From: Adlercreutzia rubneri
GTDB taxonomy: Bacteria > Actinomycetota > Coriobacteriia > Coriobacteriales > Eggerthellaceae
DNA length: 64,000 nt
Direction: 5' to 3'
Assembly (NCBI RefSeq): GCF_009755265.1
Contig: NZ_WPOO01000001.1
Span: forward strand, 124,001 to 188,000
How positions within the stretch are numbered: position 1 is the stretch's first letter; every line of letters begins with the position of its first letter. Under the pieces are notes generated by a model that had not been told where the DNA came from, did no database searches, and was given only the letters and a program-made list of their open reading frames with translations. The position numbers and the translations under genes are program-made. Positions 10,022-17,906 of this stretch are shown piece after piece.

Positions 10022-10048
10022 ATCGGGAGCCTGCGGGCTCTCGATTTT
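10022..10048 (+). terminator. Terminator of the tRNA cluster
   Basis: ATCGGGAGCC and GGCTCTCGAT pair over 10 bp (one wobble) and are followed by TTT. Confidence 0.75.
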
Positions 10049-10413
10049 CTGTATGAGGGCTTTTGTCAAGCAGCGTGCCTGCAGAGCGCAGTGCCAGCGT
10101 GGCTTTTTATCCCGAACGATAGGTGCTACGACATTTTGCCCCCTTTGGCTACAACCAGCCTGACAGAACTCAGTGTCCAGCTGCGGGTTTTTGCCCGATT
10201 TCGAATTGCAACCTGTAGCCCAAGGGGCTGTTTTGTCTAAAGCGGGAAAAGGAACTGGCAAAAGAGAGCCTCAGGCTGCGGGTGGCTTGTTCGATGGTAC
10301 GACCACGCGGAGAGATCGTCCATCCTCAATTGTTGATCGCGTGCACAAAATGAGCGTCACCCTATGGTAGTATGGCGATACGGAAAAGATTCGGCCGTGA
10401 GAGGCGGTTGCCC
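10049..10413. other. Intergenic stretch without a supported gene
   Basis: No frame here has a good ribosome site or a recognisable product. A 10-like TAGTAT at 10368-10373 may belong to the promoter of the following gene, but no matching -35 is evident. Confidence 0.5.
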
Positions 10414-10878
10414 ATGGAGACGAGCAAGGTAAAATGCCGCGAGTGCAAGGCTCGCGCCACCCAATACGAGGGGGCGTTGCCGACCCGGGGCGTTGCGAAG
10501 GTCCTCGTGGCCGGGTTCGCCATCTACATTCTCGGTCTGTGGGTGCTCGTGGCTCTGGCGGGTTTCACGACCGGCGATGCTGCCGAGGTGGGCATGATGG
10601 ATATGCTCATCGTGCTGGCCGTCGTCGTCACCCTTGCCACGGCCGGGGTGGTGTGGTGGATGTTCCGCCCGAAGGCCGGCAAGGTCGTTATCTGCGAGAA
10701 GTGCGGCGCCCGCTATGCGGTGGTGCAGCCTCCCAAGTACACCAACGGTTGGAACTACGACAAGATTGCCCCGGCATCGGGCCGCGAGCTTCCCGAAGGG
10801 GAGCCTGCATCCGATGAGGGAAGCCAGGCTCCTGCCCCCGCATCCGCGCCATCTGCCGCCAATTCCAAAGAATCCTGA
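10414..10878 (+). CDS. membrane protein with split Cys4 zinc-ribbon
   Basis: A hypothetical protein of 154 residues from the ATG at 10414. CREC near the N-terminus and CEKC after the membrane region could combine as a zinc ribbon. Between them lie two hydrophobic helices (starting VLVAGFAIYILGLWVLVAL and MLIVLAVVVTLATAGVVWWM). The tail is rich in Pro, Ala and Ser. An earlier in-frame ATG at 10372 overlaps a promoter-like TAGTAT and has no ribosome site, so the later start is preferred. The function is unknown. The tRNA-Val promoter follows at once. Confidence 0.7.
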   Translation: METSKVKCRECKARATQYEGALPTRGVAKVLVAGFAIYILGLWVLVALAGFTTGDAAEVGMMDMLIVLAVVVTLATAGVVWWMFRPKAGKVVICEKCGARYAVVQPPKYTNGWNYDKIAPASGRELPEGEPASDEGSQAPAPASAPSAANSKES

Positions 10879-10886
10879 AAAACCCT

Positions 10887-10914
10887 TTGACAGGGAACGG
10901 CGATCTGTTAAACT
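10887..10914 (+). promoter_or_regulatory. Promoter of tRNA-Val
   Basis: A consensus TTGACA (10887-10892), 16 nt, TAAACT (10909-10914). Confidence 0.75.
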
Positions 10915-10956
10915 ACTAACTCGCTGCTGAACGAAAGCGAGGCGGCAACCCCGAAT

Positions 10957-11031
10957 GCGCGATTAGCTCAGGGGGAGAGCACCACCTTGACACGGTGGGG
11001 GTCACAAGTTCAAATCTTGTATCGCGCACCA
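10957..11031 (+). tRNA. tRNA-Val (GAC); likely integration site
   Basis: 75 nt including encoded ACCA. The acceptor arms are GCGCGAT and ATCGCGC. The anticodon loop CTTGACACG presents GAC. A tyrosine integrase gene ends about 100 bp downstream facing it, the usual arrangement for elements that integrate at a tRNA 3' end. No second copy of the tRNA 3' end was found in the window, so the far junction is undefined. Confidence 0.95.
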
Positions 11032-11040
11032 TGAAACACC

Positions 11041-11073
11041 AGGTCAGAGGCTTGAAAGCTTCTGACCTTTTTC
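11041..11073 (+). terminator. Terminator after tRNA-Val
   Basis: AGGTCAGAGGCT and AGCTTCTGACCT pair around GAA-type bases and are followed by TTTTTCTTTT. Confidence 0.8.
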
Positions 11074-11129
11074 TTTTCCCGAGTCCAAATGGAAGCAAAA
11101 TGGACTCAAAATCCGCCCCCGTGACTTCA

Positions 11130-12309
11130 TTACCAGTCCATCGCCTCCACCGCCTCGTGCTTCTGGGCCATGTCCACATGGGTGTAAATGTCCATGGTCG
11201 TGGAGTACTTCGCGTGGCCCGCGAGCACTTGGAGAACCTTCGGGTCGGTCTTCTTGCGGGCCATGGCCGTGAGGTAGCTGTGCCTCATATCGTGCAGCGT
11301 CATGCCCTGGCAGCCGTAGCCGTCCCTGTGACACTCCCACCACCGGGTGACGGAATGGGGCCGCATCCTCTCGCCCAGCTCGTTGCACATGAGCGGCGTG
11401 TCGTCTCCGAGGACGGGCCACGGGCTGCCCGTCTCCTTCCGCGTCTCCGCGAACATCTCCTCTATGGCGGCAATGCGCTCCCTCAAGTCCGCCTTGAGGC
11501 TCGCGGGCATGGGGAGCGCCCTCTTGGACGCGGCGGTCTTCGTGTCCTTCTGCCGCCCCAGGCTATCGGTGCCGTGCACCACGTGTATCTCTCCGGCCTC
11601 GAAGTCTATGTCCCGCACGTCTAGGCCCACGATTTCGCCGCGCCTCATGCCCGACCCGACCGCCGCCCGAAGCGCGAACTCCATGGGCTTCCTCGGATCG
11701 AGGGAATCGACGAGCGCCCTGATGCCCTCGACGGGAGGGGGGTGCGCTGCTCCGTGTCTATGGCCGGCGGCTCGGCGTACTCGCACGGGTTGGAGTCGGC
11801 GTCGCCCCCCTTCACCGCATCCCGGAACATCCTGTGGAGCGTCACGGATATGTCGCGCACGTAGGTTCCGGACAAGGGCCTGCCTGAAGGGCTCTCGCCG
11901 TTTCTGAGGGCCTTGTACATCGCATCCAGGTGCGCCCAGGCCGAATTTCCTCGATCCGGGCCTTAGAGAGGTGCATATTGGCGCACACGATGTGGCACCT
12001 GTTCTTCTGCAACGTGTCGTAGGCGACCTTCGCCGCCCGCTCGGCCAGCCACGCCTCCGCGTAGGCGGGGAAGAGCATCCCCCTCTCGCGCCTAACCTCG
12101 CCGCGCTCGATGGCGGCCACGAACTCGTCCTTGGCGTCCTGCGCCTCGGAGTACGTCCCGTGGAACACCCTCGTCTTGACATAGCCCTCGTCGCCCTCGA
12201 ACTCGCCATCGATCTCCGCGCGAAGCTGCCACTTGCGGCACTTGCCGCGCGACTTGCCGCGCTCCATCTTGTACACGGAGCCTTTGCCGCGAACCTTTAC
12301 CTTGGCCAT
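11130..12309 (-). pseudogene. site-specific tyrosine integrase, interrupted by two frameshifts
   Basis: Three overlapping frames together give one phage-type integrase of about 390 residues. The N-terminal segment (from MAKVKVRGKGSVYKMERGK) carries the AP2-like and core-binding parts. The middle frame carries SGTYVRDISVTLHRMFRDAV. The last frame carries the catalytic domain: arginine in SGMRRGEIVGL, HDMRHS, GHAKYSTT, and tyrosine in DIYTH. One extra base near 11937-11942 and one extra base in the six-G run at 11737-11742 (plus strand) restore the reading frame. Either the gene is inactive or these are base-call errors in homopolymers. It faces tRNA-Val, the probable attachment site. Confidence 0.9.
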
Positions 12310-12403
12310 GGTACAATTCACCTTGCCTTCCTATTCGTAGGATGGTATTTCTTCTGCGAGCCCCGCCAGTCCGCCAAGATCAAAGCGGGGCTCCTTCTCT
12401 TAA

Positions 12404-12469
12404 TACTGCTCGCCCACTGCCGGAACAGTGCCGGAGCACTGCCGTTGCACTGTCGAGACAGTGTTTTGT
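12404..12469. repeat. Tandem 11-bp repeats (CASTGCCGGAR) upstream of the integrase
   Basis: The pentamer CACTG or CAGTG begins at 12415, 12426, 12437, 12448 and 12459, exactly 11 bp apart, with a one-mismatch copy (TACTG) at 12404. The 11-mers are CACTGCCGGAA, CAGTGCCGGAG, CACTGCCGTTG and CACTGTCGAGA. All copies face one side of the helix. This suits cooperative protein binding, for example integrase arm sites, an excisionase or repressor operator, or an iteron. Confidence 0.8.
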
Positions 12470-12573
12470 TGCGAAAAGGTTCACTATCCTTCAACCGCAA
12501 CATCTTGTGTTTCATCCTTCATTTATGGAAGGTTTTCTGCAAAATTCGAAATCAACGTTCAATATCTTGTGCC

Positions 12574-12603
12574 TTTACTTTTGCAGCGCTGCAAACTTAT
12601 AAT
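12574..12603 (+). promoter_or_regulatory. Possible promoter with a 14-bp palindrome in its spacer
   Basis: TTTACT (12574-12579), 18 nt, and a perfect TATAAT (12598-12603). The spacer holds the perfect palindrome TTGCAGCGCTGCAA (12581-12594). It points rightward, antisense to the next gene, and no plus-strand gene follows it. Confidence 0.45.
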
Positions 12604-12616
12604 CGAGATAGCTCAT

Positions 12617-13183
12617 CTACCGACTCGTAAGTGTAGAAGGAGTATCTGGTTGCGTCCCTCTCGGGGCGCTTCCTGCTTCTCTGGACACTTTGTCAAATTC
12701 CTTCCTCAGTTTCTCAAGCCTGTGTTCCTGATCGACGTAAAACGCTGTTATCAGGAGGCAGTATTTCTCCCTCCTCTCTAGCACGACGAGATACTGCTCG
12801 TCCTCAAGGAGCATCTTCACCCGGCTGTGCCCCTTGTAAGGAGTCGACCATACGAGCATTCCTTCGCACTCCGTGCATTCGGGGCGATTGCAGCCGCAAT
12901 TCTCGATGAACGCTCGCGCCCATCTAATGCGCTCGCACCGGTTCATGTCGGGTTGCCTCTCCCCGTCCTTTCCGTAGTCGCAGCACGTTATGTGCCAGAA
13001 CGCCTCTTCGCGACCGTGCTCCATTGGATGTCTTCGCGTGTTGACGGGAAGTCCCTCGAAGGTGGGTTTCGTCAGCAGGAAGTCGCGCTCGAATATCTCG
13101 TACAGATGATCCTCGTAAGCCTCCCATTGCGCAAGGTCATCGCATGGGAGAAGATCAGGCAGCCAGCACCAGTCCTCAACCAC
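12617..13183 (-). CDS. conserved mobile-element-associated protein of unknown function
   Basis: A 188-residue protein. It opens with a Trp/Asp-rich segment (WLPDLLPCDDLAQWEAYEDH), has a Cys-rich middle (CGCNRPECTECEG) and ends in a basic helix. The order 'WLPDLL...YEDHLYEIFERDF...RHPM...FWH...RCERIRW...YLVVLERREKY...YCLLITAFYV' recalls an uncharacterised family found with prophages and sometimes likened to small RNase-type toxins; that link is from memory and weak. The GTG start is preceded by GGAGGT, which overlaps the stop of the DUF3800 gene. It is third in the repressor-led operon. Confidence 0.75.
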   Translation of the reverse strand: MVEDWCWLPDLLPCDDLAQWEAYEDHLYEIFERDFLLTKPTFEGLPVNTRRHPMEHGREEAFWHITCCDYGKDGERQPDMNRCERIRWARAFIENCGCNRPECTECEGMLVWSTPYKGHSRVKMLLEDEQYLVVLERREKYCLLITAFYVDQEHRLEKLRKEFDKVSREAGSAPRGTQPDTPSTLTSR

Positions 13184-13186
13184 GGT

Positions 13187-13954
13187 CTACCTCCAATCAT
13201 GCTCCCACACCAGCAGGTTCAGCTTGTCCTCGCTCGACAGCGTGGTGTTCGTGAGATTTATCTGCGAGCGAGTGATGGTCCTGTTCACCAATTCGACCTT
13301 CGTCGAGTTCATCTGAGGGGTGATATAGGGGTTGTTGTGGCGGTAGCAGATGGCTCCTGTCAGGATATCAACGAGTTGCATGATCTGCACCTCGTCGGAA
13401 CGGATTGGCTGGACGCGCCTCACTATCTCATGGCTGAAGTCGTGGGCGTTCGCGGCGCACACATCCTCGAGCCGACGGGCGTTCTCGCTCGAATGAGTGT
13501 CCTTGATGTCTATGTAGACGTAGTACCTCGCATCTCGGCGGAATATCGCCTTCAGAAGCACGAAGTACATCTTGTAATACCACTCATCGTGAGTCTGACC
13601 GTAGCGCGCGTGATCGAGCTTCTTCTTGTCCGGTATGACCACGCCACGGAAATGAAGATCGTCGTCGTCGAAGAAGTAGTCGAGAAAATCGACGTACAGA
13701 GATCGGTTTCCCGGGGCGGCCTTCGTCCACTTCACCTCGGCCTCTGGCTTTATGCGATGCTTCTTCTTGATCTCGATCAATCTTTGGTTGATCTCCCGCG
13801 TTTTCTGTTTCGGGCACCATATGGCCCCAAGTGCCATGGCATTGGATGAGCTGTGCTCCAAATGACAGCTCTCGTCGCAGTAGACGTTGAATTCAGATCC
13901 TGAGAAAATCCTGTTAAAATTTTGCGCTGAAATGTAGTTCGAACTGTGCTCCAT
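13187..13954 (-). CDS. DUF3800 domain-containing protein
   Basis: A 255-residue protein with the DUF3800 layout. An early YCDESCH motif follows a short N-terminus. VKWTK, YVYIDIKDT and a late QIMQLVDILTGAICYR come next. These carry acidic residues placed as in RNase-H-like folds, the superfamily to which DUF3800 has been assigned. Such proteins are frequent on mobile elements and near defence genes, but no activity is established. GGAGG lies before the ATG and starts in the preceding repressor stop region. The gene lies 3 nt from the next one, indicating tight coupling. Confidence 0.85.
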   Translation of the reverse strand: MEHSSNYISAQNFNRIFSGSEFNVYCDESCHLEHSSSNAMALGAIWCPKQKTREINQRLIEIKKKHRIKPEAEVKWTKAAPGNRSLYVDFLDYFFDDDDLHFRGVVIPDKKKLDHARYGQTHDEWYYKMYFVLLKAIFRRDARYYVYIDIKDTHSSENARRLEDVCAANAHDFSHEIVRRVQPIRSDEVQIMQLVDILTGAICYRHNNPYITPQMNSTKVELVNRTITRSQINLTNTTLSSEDKLNLLVWEHDWR

Positions 13955-13966
13955 TACTGGGTCCTC

Positions 13967-14638
13967 CTACTCCATCTCCCTCGGGGCCTGATACCAGGTG
14001 ATCACGCCCGGGATCTCTAGGCTGTGCTCGCTGTCCCGCCTTATGATGATGTCCTCGTGGTCGGGGTTGTGGCTCTCCGGCGAGAGGATCATGGTGTTGG
14101 CCGTCATGCGCAGCCGGCGCACGATGTAGTCGCAGCCGTCCACCGACGCCATCACGATCGAGTTGTCGCGCGGCTGCTTCTTCCGCGACACTACCAGGTC
14201 GCTGCCGACGGAGAGCACCTTGTCCATGCAATCGCCTTCGCTGGACACCACGAAGCAGTCGGGATCCTCGTCCACGAGAAACTGCGGGATGCTCACCATG
14301 GTGGCCTCGTCGCACACGTCCGGCTGGGCGAGAACCCCCGCGTGCACCTTCCCCAGGCGCGGCGCTAGGCCCATGGCCATGCCTACGGCGGGACGGGCGT
14401 TAGATATTCCTGGAAAGTCTCCATACTCTTTTGCCGCTAGGCCGTAATTCTCGGAGAGAATATCGTCCTCGCTCAGATTGAAGTAATCGCATATGTTGCG
14501 CACGGCATCTTTGCGGGGGGTGGAGCCCTTGCGCCAGCCAGTAACCGCTCCGGGTGTCACGTCTGCTATTCGTGCCAGATGGTCTTGATTAATGTCGTAT
14601 TTGACCAGTAATGCATCAATGTTTTCAGGGATACCCAT
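13967..14638 (-). CDS. XRE/S24-type repressor with altered catalytic dyad
   Basis: A 223-residue CI/LexA-like regulator. The helix-turn-helix spans residues 8-60 (INQDHLARIADVTPGAVTGW). A LexA-type Ala-Gly sits at 100-101 in KVHAGVLAQ. The S24 peptidase-like domain follows. The usual catalytic serine motif G-D-S-M reads GDCM (Cys137), and the usual lysine motif V-K-R-L reads VRRL (Arg174). RecA-driven self-cleavage may therefore be lost or changed. The ATG at 14638 has GGAGG just upstream; an earlier in-frame TTG at 14662 has none. It heads an operon with DUF3800 and the 188-residue gene and faces an AT-rich control region. Confidence 0.88.
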   Translation of the reverse strand: MGIPENIDALLVKYDINQDHLARIADVTPGAVTGWRKGSTPRKDAVRNICDYFNLSEDDILSENYGLAAKEYGDFPGISNARPAVGMAMGLAPRLGKVHAGVLAQPDVCDEATMVSIPQFLVDEDPDCFVVSSEGDCMDKVLSVGSDLVVSRKKQPRDNSIVMASVDGCDYIVRRLRMTANTMILSPESHNPDHEDIIIRRDSEHSLEIPGVITWYQAPREME

Positions 14639-15324
14639 ATCGCCTCCTTCAATGAAACTCAATTTCTATGAGCATTTTACTACCAATTAAAAAAATCTCA
14701 ATTATTTTTTTAGTTTTACTAAAGTTTGTGATAAATTGTGCTGACGAAAGGAAGCAAAAGATGCGACCTTATAGTTTAACGCTCGCAACAGTCCGTGACG
14801 CTTCGGGTATGAAGCTCGAAAAATCAAAGATACCTCAGGCGTGAAGGCTATTGCCACGTATGTTTCTTGTGAGGGCAAGCTGAGAGTTTTCTAGTTGTTG
14901 GAGATTGAAGCATCTACAATGCCATCGCTGAGCACGCGCGCATGCTGCTACGCGACACCGTGCATGAATTTAACCAATATGATTTAGAAAGATATAGCTC
15001 CGCTGGAAGGTGAATAAATGGGTCTGCAGGAAGTCAAAGATGGCAAGACCTTGCGCGAGGTGGTTGAGGTGGTATCGAAGGGATCAATATGCGGCCGACC
15101 GCAAATCCAGTTAAGTCGTTAGGTTGCAGGAACGTAATGTTTTAAAGCTGCGGTGGACGTACTGCGCACCGATTGCTGACCGCATGGTCAGACCTTGTAT
15201 CGAGTGCTGTGAGTCTATAGGTGGGTTATCCTGGTTTTTGTCTTTGTCTCAGGTAGCTGGAAGGCAACGCTCCTGTAATGACTAGCAATGAATGGCATTC
15301 CTGATCAGAGATTAAGGTTGCCAT
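14639..15324. other. AT-rich control region and decayed coding remnants
   Basis: Near the repressor the DNA is A/T-rich, with TTTAG/CTAAA arms at 14711-14725 that could be an operator. A 27-codon frame (14761-14844) preceded by AAAGGAAG contains LTLATVRDASGMKLEK, which resembles the start of an XRE helix-turn-helix domain that is then cut off. Further on, SIYNAIAEHARMLLRDTVHE is readable but preceded by an in-frame TGA, and a 34-codon frame starts at 15018. This looks like a graveyard of early element genes. No intact gene is supported. Confidence 0.55.
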
Positions 15325-15387
15325 ATGAACCAACCGGAGAAAGCGAAGGCGACGTGGCAATTCACTGAGGCATGCAACAACTTATGA
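15325..15387 (+). CDS. 20-residue leader-like ORF overlapping the next start
   Basis: An ATG with AAGG 9 nt upstream encodes MNQPEKAKATWQFTEACNNL. Its TGA overlaps the ATG at 15384 (ATGA). This suits a translationally coupled leader, or it may be the end of a truncated upstream gene. The evidence is modest. Confidence 0.4.
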   Translation: MNQPEKAKATWQFTEACNNL

Positions 15388-17309
15388 CTACTTTCATAGA
15401 AATACAGCAGGAGTTTGGGAGATGCTGTCGGGCTAACGATGGCATGTCCTGTATATTTACTCGAACTTTAAATGATGGCACAAGAAAGATGATTGCTAAT
15501 CGGCTCAACCAATATGCGGCACAGCTTGATTGGAATAGAGTTATCGGTCTCGTCGACGTATCAAAGAGGCACGATGCGACTGCGGGCATTCTAGTGTGCG
15601 ACACAAAAGCTTATTTCTACGGCGGTCGCAATAAACCTCAGAAGGTCTGGTACGACGAGGTTAGTAGAATCGCGATATTGAGAACTGAGGAAGGATTCGA
15701 CTACGGGGTAAAATTTGAGCTCGATAGCAACGCCGATTATTTGTGGAAATGCGACGTCGTAGACTGCGAGGCCATCACAAAGCTCATCAAAAGTATCAAG
15801 AGGATCAACCGTGCCGCGGCAGAGGAATACAGCCGAGTCAATCTGGAGTACGAGAACGAAGCTGCTGGAATAGAAGTAGGCGGCCTGACCGTCGGGAGCA
15901 GGGGCGTCGTCAATAAGGTGTACGACGAAGAGAGGTTCCATGCTCGGCAAGGCCACGGATTCGCCGCGGAAAGAGCAAACAATCTAGAGGACCGCCTGCA
16001 TGGCAAGAAAGCTACCATCGAGGGCGATAACAACGTCAAGAACGGCCCTGATAGGGCGATCCACCAGCCGGACGGGGCAAAGGTTCTAATCCAATCGAAG
16101 TACTGCGCGACCGGAAGAACGAGCATAAACGGCTGCTTCGAGAACGGCGGCAGCGGCGAGTTCCGCTACTTCGACAGCAACGGAAAGCCCATGGTCATCG
16201 AGGTGGCCTCCGACACCATCGAAGATGCGCGCAAGGCGATGGCCGGCAAAATCGAAAACGGGCAGGTCAAAGGAGTCACGGATCCTGAGAAGGCCAAGGA
16301 GATAGTGCAGCCGGGACACTTCACCTACCAGCAAGCGAAGAACATCGCCAAAGCCGGGAACCTGGACTCCATCATCTATGACGCGAAGTCCGGAGCCGTC
16401 ATCTCCCTCTCGGCCTTCGGGGTAAGCGCCTCCATAACCTTGGCCATTAGCATATGGAATGGCGAGGAGCCGACCGTTGCATTGAAGAACGCTGCATTCA
16501 GCGGAATCAAGATAGGCGGTACGACGCTGGTCACGACCGTCCTGGCAAGCCAGATCGCTAAGTCCAGCATCAGCGGCGCGATGACCCCCAGCTTTCAGGC
16601 GTTGGCGAAGACCCTGAGCCCCAAGGCCTACGCAGCGCTGGCGAACGCCTTCAGGAGCGGAACCACGCTTACGGGAGGGGCTGCGATCAACAGCGCCGCC
16701 AAATTGCTGAAGGGCAACGCTATCACGGCTGTGGTGACCACCGCGGTGCTGACGTCGTTCGACGTCAAGGACATAGTGCTCGGCAGGATCTCCGGGGCGC
16801 AGCTGGCGGTCAACTTCGCCAAGACGACCACAACGGTTGTCGGGGGCACGGCGGGATGGCTCGGCGGATCGACCGTGGGCACGATGGTGCTTCCCGGCGT
16901 CGGCACGGTCGTGGGCGGTCTTGTGGGTTCTCTGGTTGCTGGCGGTGGGCTTGGCGTGCTAATCGACAAGGCTACCGGCAAGTTCTTCGACTCAGATACC
17001 GACAAGATGATCAGGTTGATACAGGCAGCCTTCCGGGACGTAAGCGAGGAGTACCTCCTGAGCCAAGACGAGGCCGAGAAGATATCGGACAAGCTTGTGG
17101 CTAAGATTAACGAGAAGGCATTGAAGAAGATGCATTCAAGCAAGGACAGGTACTGGCATGCGAGAGGTATCATCGAGCCACTTGCGAACGAGCAGGTAAA
17201 AATACGCCCGCGCATCGCGGCGCCCAGCGAGGATTTAATGGAGGAAAGCATCGATTCCGTGGTCATGGACATCGCTTTGGAGTTGGGAGGTAGTGGTTTA
17301 GATGAGTGA
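15384..17309 (+). CDS. putative nuclease/glycine-zipper membrane effector
   Basis: A 641-residue protein of no named family known to me. Residues 1-145 look like a small beta-rich (PH-like) domain containing GILVCDTKAYFYGG. Residues 185-275 carry AAERANN (Glu196), NGPDRAI (Asp223) and VLIQSKY (Gln237-x-Lys239). That order and spacing resemble the E-D-QxK active site of PD-(D/E)xK nucleases. Residues 330-530 are hydrophobic and Gly-rich, ending in a strong glycine zipper (about 486-526, with GTVVGGLVGSLVAGGGLG), suggesting membrane insertion. The C-terminus is helical and charged. The ATG at 15384 is preferred over 15372. The stop overlaps the next gene by 8 bp. It lies on the integrated element, so a defence or competition role is plausible but unproven. 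Confidence 0.75.
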   Translation: MTTFIEIQQEFGRCCRANDGMSCIFTRTLNDGTRKMIANRLNQYAAQLDWNRVIGLVDVSKRHDATAGILVCDTKAYFYGGRNKPQKVWYDEVSRIAILRTEEGFDYGVKFELDSNADYLWKCDVVDCEAITKLIKSIKRINRAAAEEYSRVNLEYENEAAGIEVGGLTVGSRGVVNKVYDEERFHARQGHGFAAERANNLEDRLHGKKATIEGDNNVKNGPDRAIHQPDGAKVLIQSKYCATGRTSINGCFENGGSGEFRYFDSNGKPMVIEVASDTIEDARKAMAGKIENGQVKGVTDPEKAKEIVQPGHFTYQQAKNIAKAGNLDSIIYDAKSGAVISLSAFGVSASITLAISIWNGEEPTVALKNAAFSGIKIGGTTLVTTVLASQIAKSSISGAMTPSFQALAKTLSPKAYAALANAFRSGTTLTGGAAINSAAKLLKGNAITAVVTTAVLTSFDVKDIVLGRISGAQLAVNFAKTTTTVVGGTAGWLGGSTVGTMVLPGVGTVVGGLVGSLVAGGGLGVLIDKATGKFFDSDTDKMIRLIQAAFRDVSEEYLLSQDEAEKISDKLVAKINEKALKKMHSSKDRYWHARGIIEPLANEQVKIRPRIAAPSEDLMEESIDSVVMDIALELGGSGLDE

Positions 17310-17727
17310 CGAGAAAGAAGTAGCACAAAAGCTCGAGGAGGCCTTGAGGCGCTACGGGGCTGACTACGGGTTCGTCGTTACCGACAAGTCCGTGAGGAAG
17401 CTGATTGACGGCAGTGCTTATGCAACCGTTGAGGTGAAGGACTGTACGCCGAAGAAGCTTGCCGAGGCATTCATGGAAGTCGGCAAGGTCATTGAACAGT
17501 CGGATGATGGGATGGAATGCGTGGCAGTAGTTGGTGCTGGTGTGGCCAACATGAACATCGCGTTGGTTGTGACAAAAATGGGCAAAGACAAGGTCGAGTT
17601 TGCGGCTACTGCAAATGAAGGACTAATTAAGCAAAATACTGCAAAACACGCGATTGATCGAGTCGAGAAACGCCTTTTATTGGTTAGTCCTCGCGAAGTG
17701 CGAGTTGCAGCTATTTCTAATTGGTGA
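17302..17727 (+). CDS. small partner protein of the putative effector
   Basis: A 141-residue soluble protein starting inside the end of the previous gene (8-bp overlap), so the two are translationally coupled. It has a charged N-terminal helix (SDEKEVAQKLEEALRRYG), a beta-rich centre (AYATVEVKDC, CVAVVGAGVANMNIALVV) and a basic C-terminus. It has no signal peptide, no membrane segment and no family that I recognise. Size, coupling and context suit an immunity protein, regulator or complex partner of the 641-residue protein. That assignment is inference only. Confidence 0.7.
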   Translation: MSDEKEVAQKLEEALRRYGADYGFVVTDKSVRKLIDGSAYATVEVKDCTPKKLAEAFMEVGKVIEQSDDGMECVAVVGAGVANMNIALVVTKMGKDKVEFAATANEGLIKQNTAKHAIDRVEKRLLLVSPREVRVAAISNW

Positions 17728-17906
17728 GCATCTGCTACGTTTGAGTTTGAGTTTCGAGCAATATGAGCTGAAGTTTTCGCAGATGGCATGTTATGCCGCT
17801 CTGATTTTGTAACGCCGCCCTTACGTGGAAAAGTTGTGGAAGCGAAATAACCTCACCTGGGGTATCATTGTTCTCAATGTTCCCCTACCGAGGAGTTGGT
17901 CTTTCC

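Noticed and set aside
10016..10261. 81-codon minus-strand frame in the tRNA region
   Set aside because: It has no convincing ribosome site and no recognisable product, and it overlaps the tRNA terminator.
12827..13849. 340-codon plus-strand frame across the DUF3800 and 188-residue genes
   Set aside because: The minus-strand genes have coupled ribosome sites and a recognisable DUF3800 layout. The plus-strand frame is a shadow.
11032..17906. A second tRNA-Val 3'-end copy (far attachment site)
   Set aside because: I looked for the last 20 bases of the tRNA to the right of the element and saw no match, so the right boundary is left undefined.
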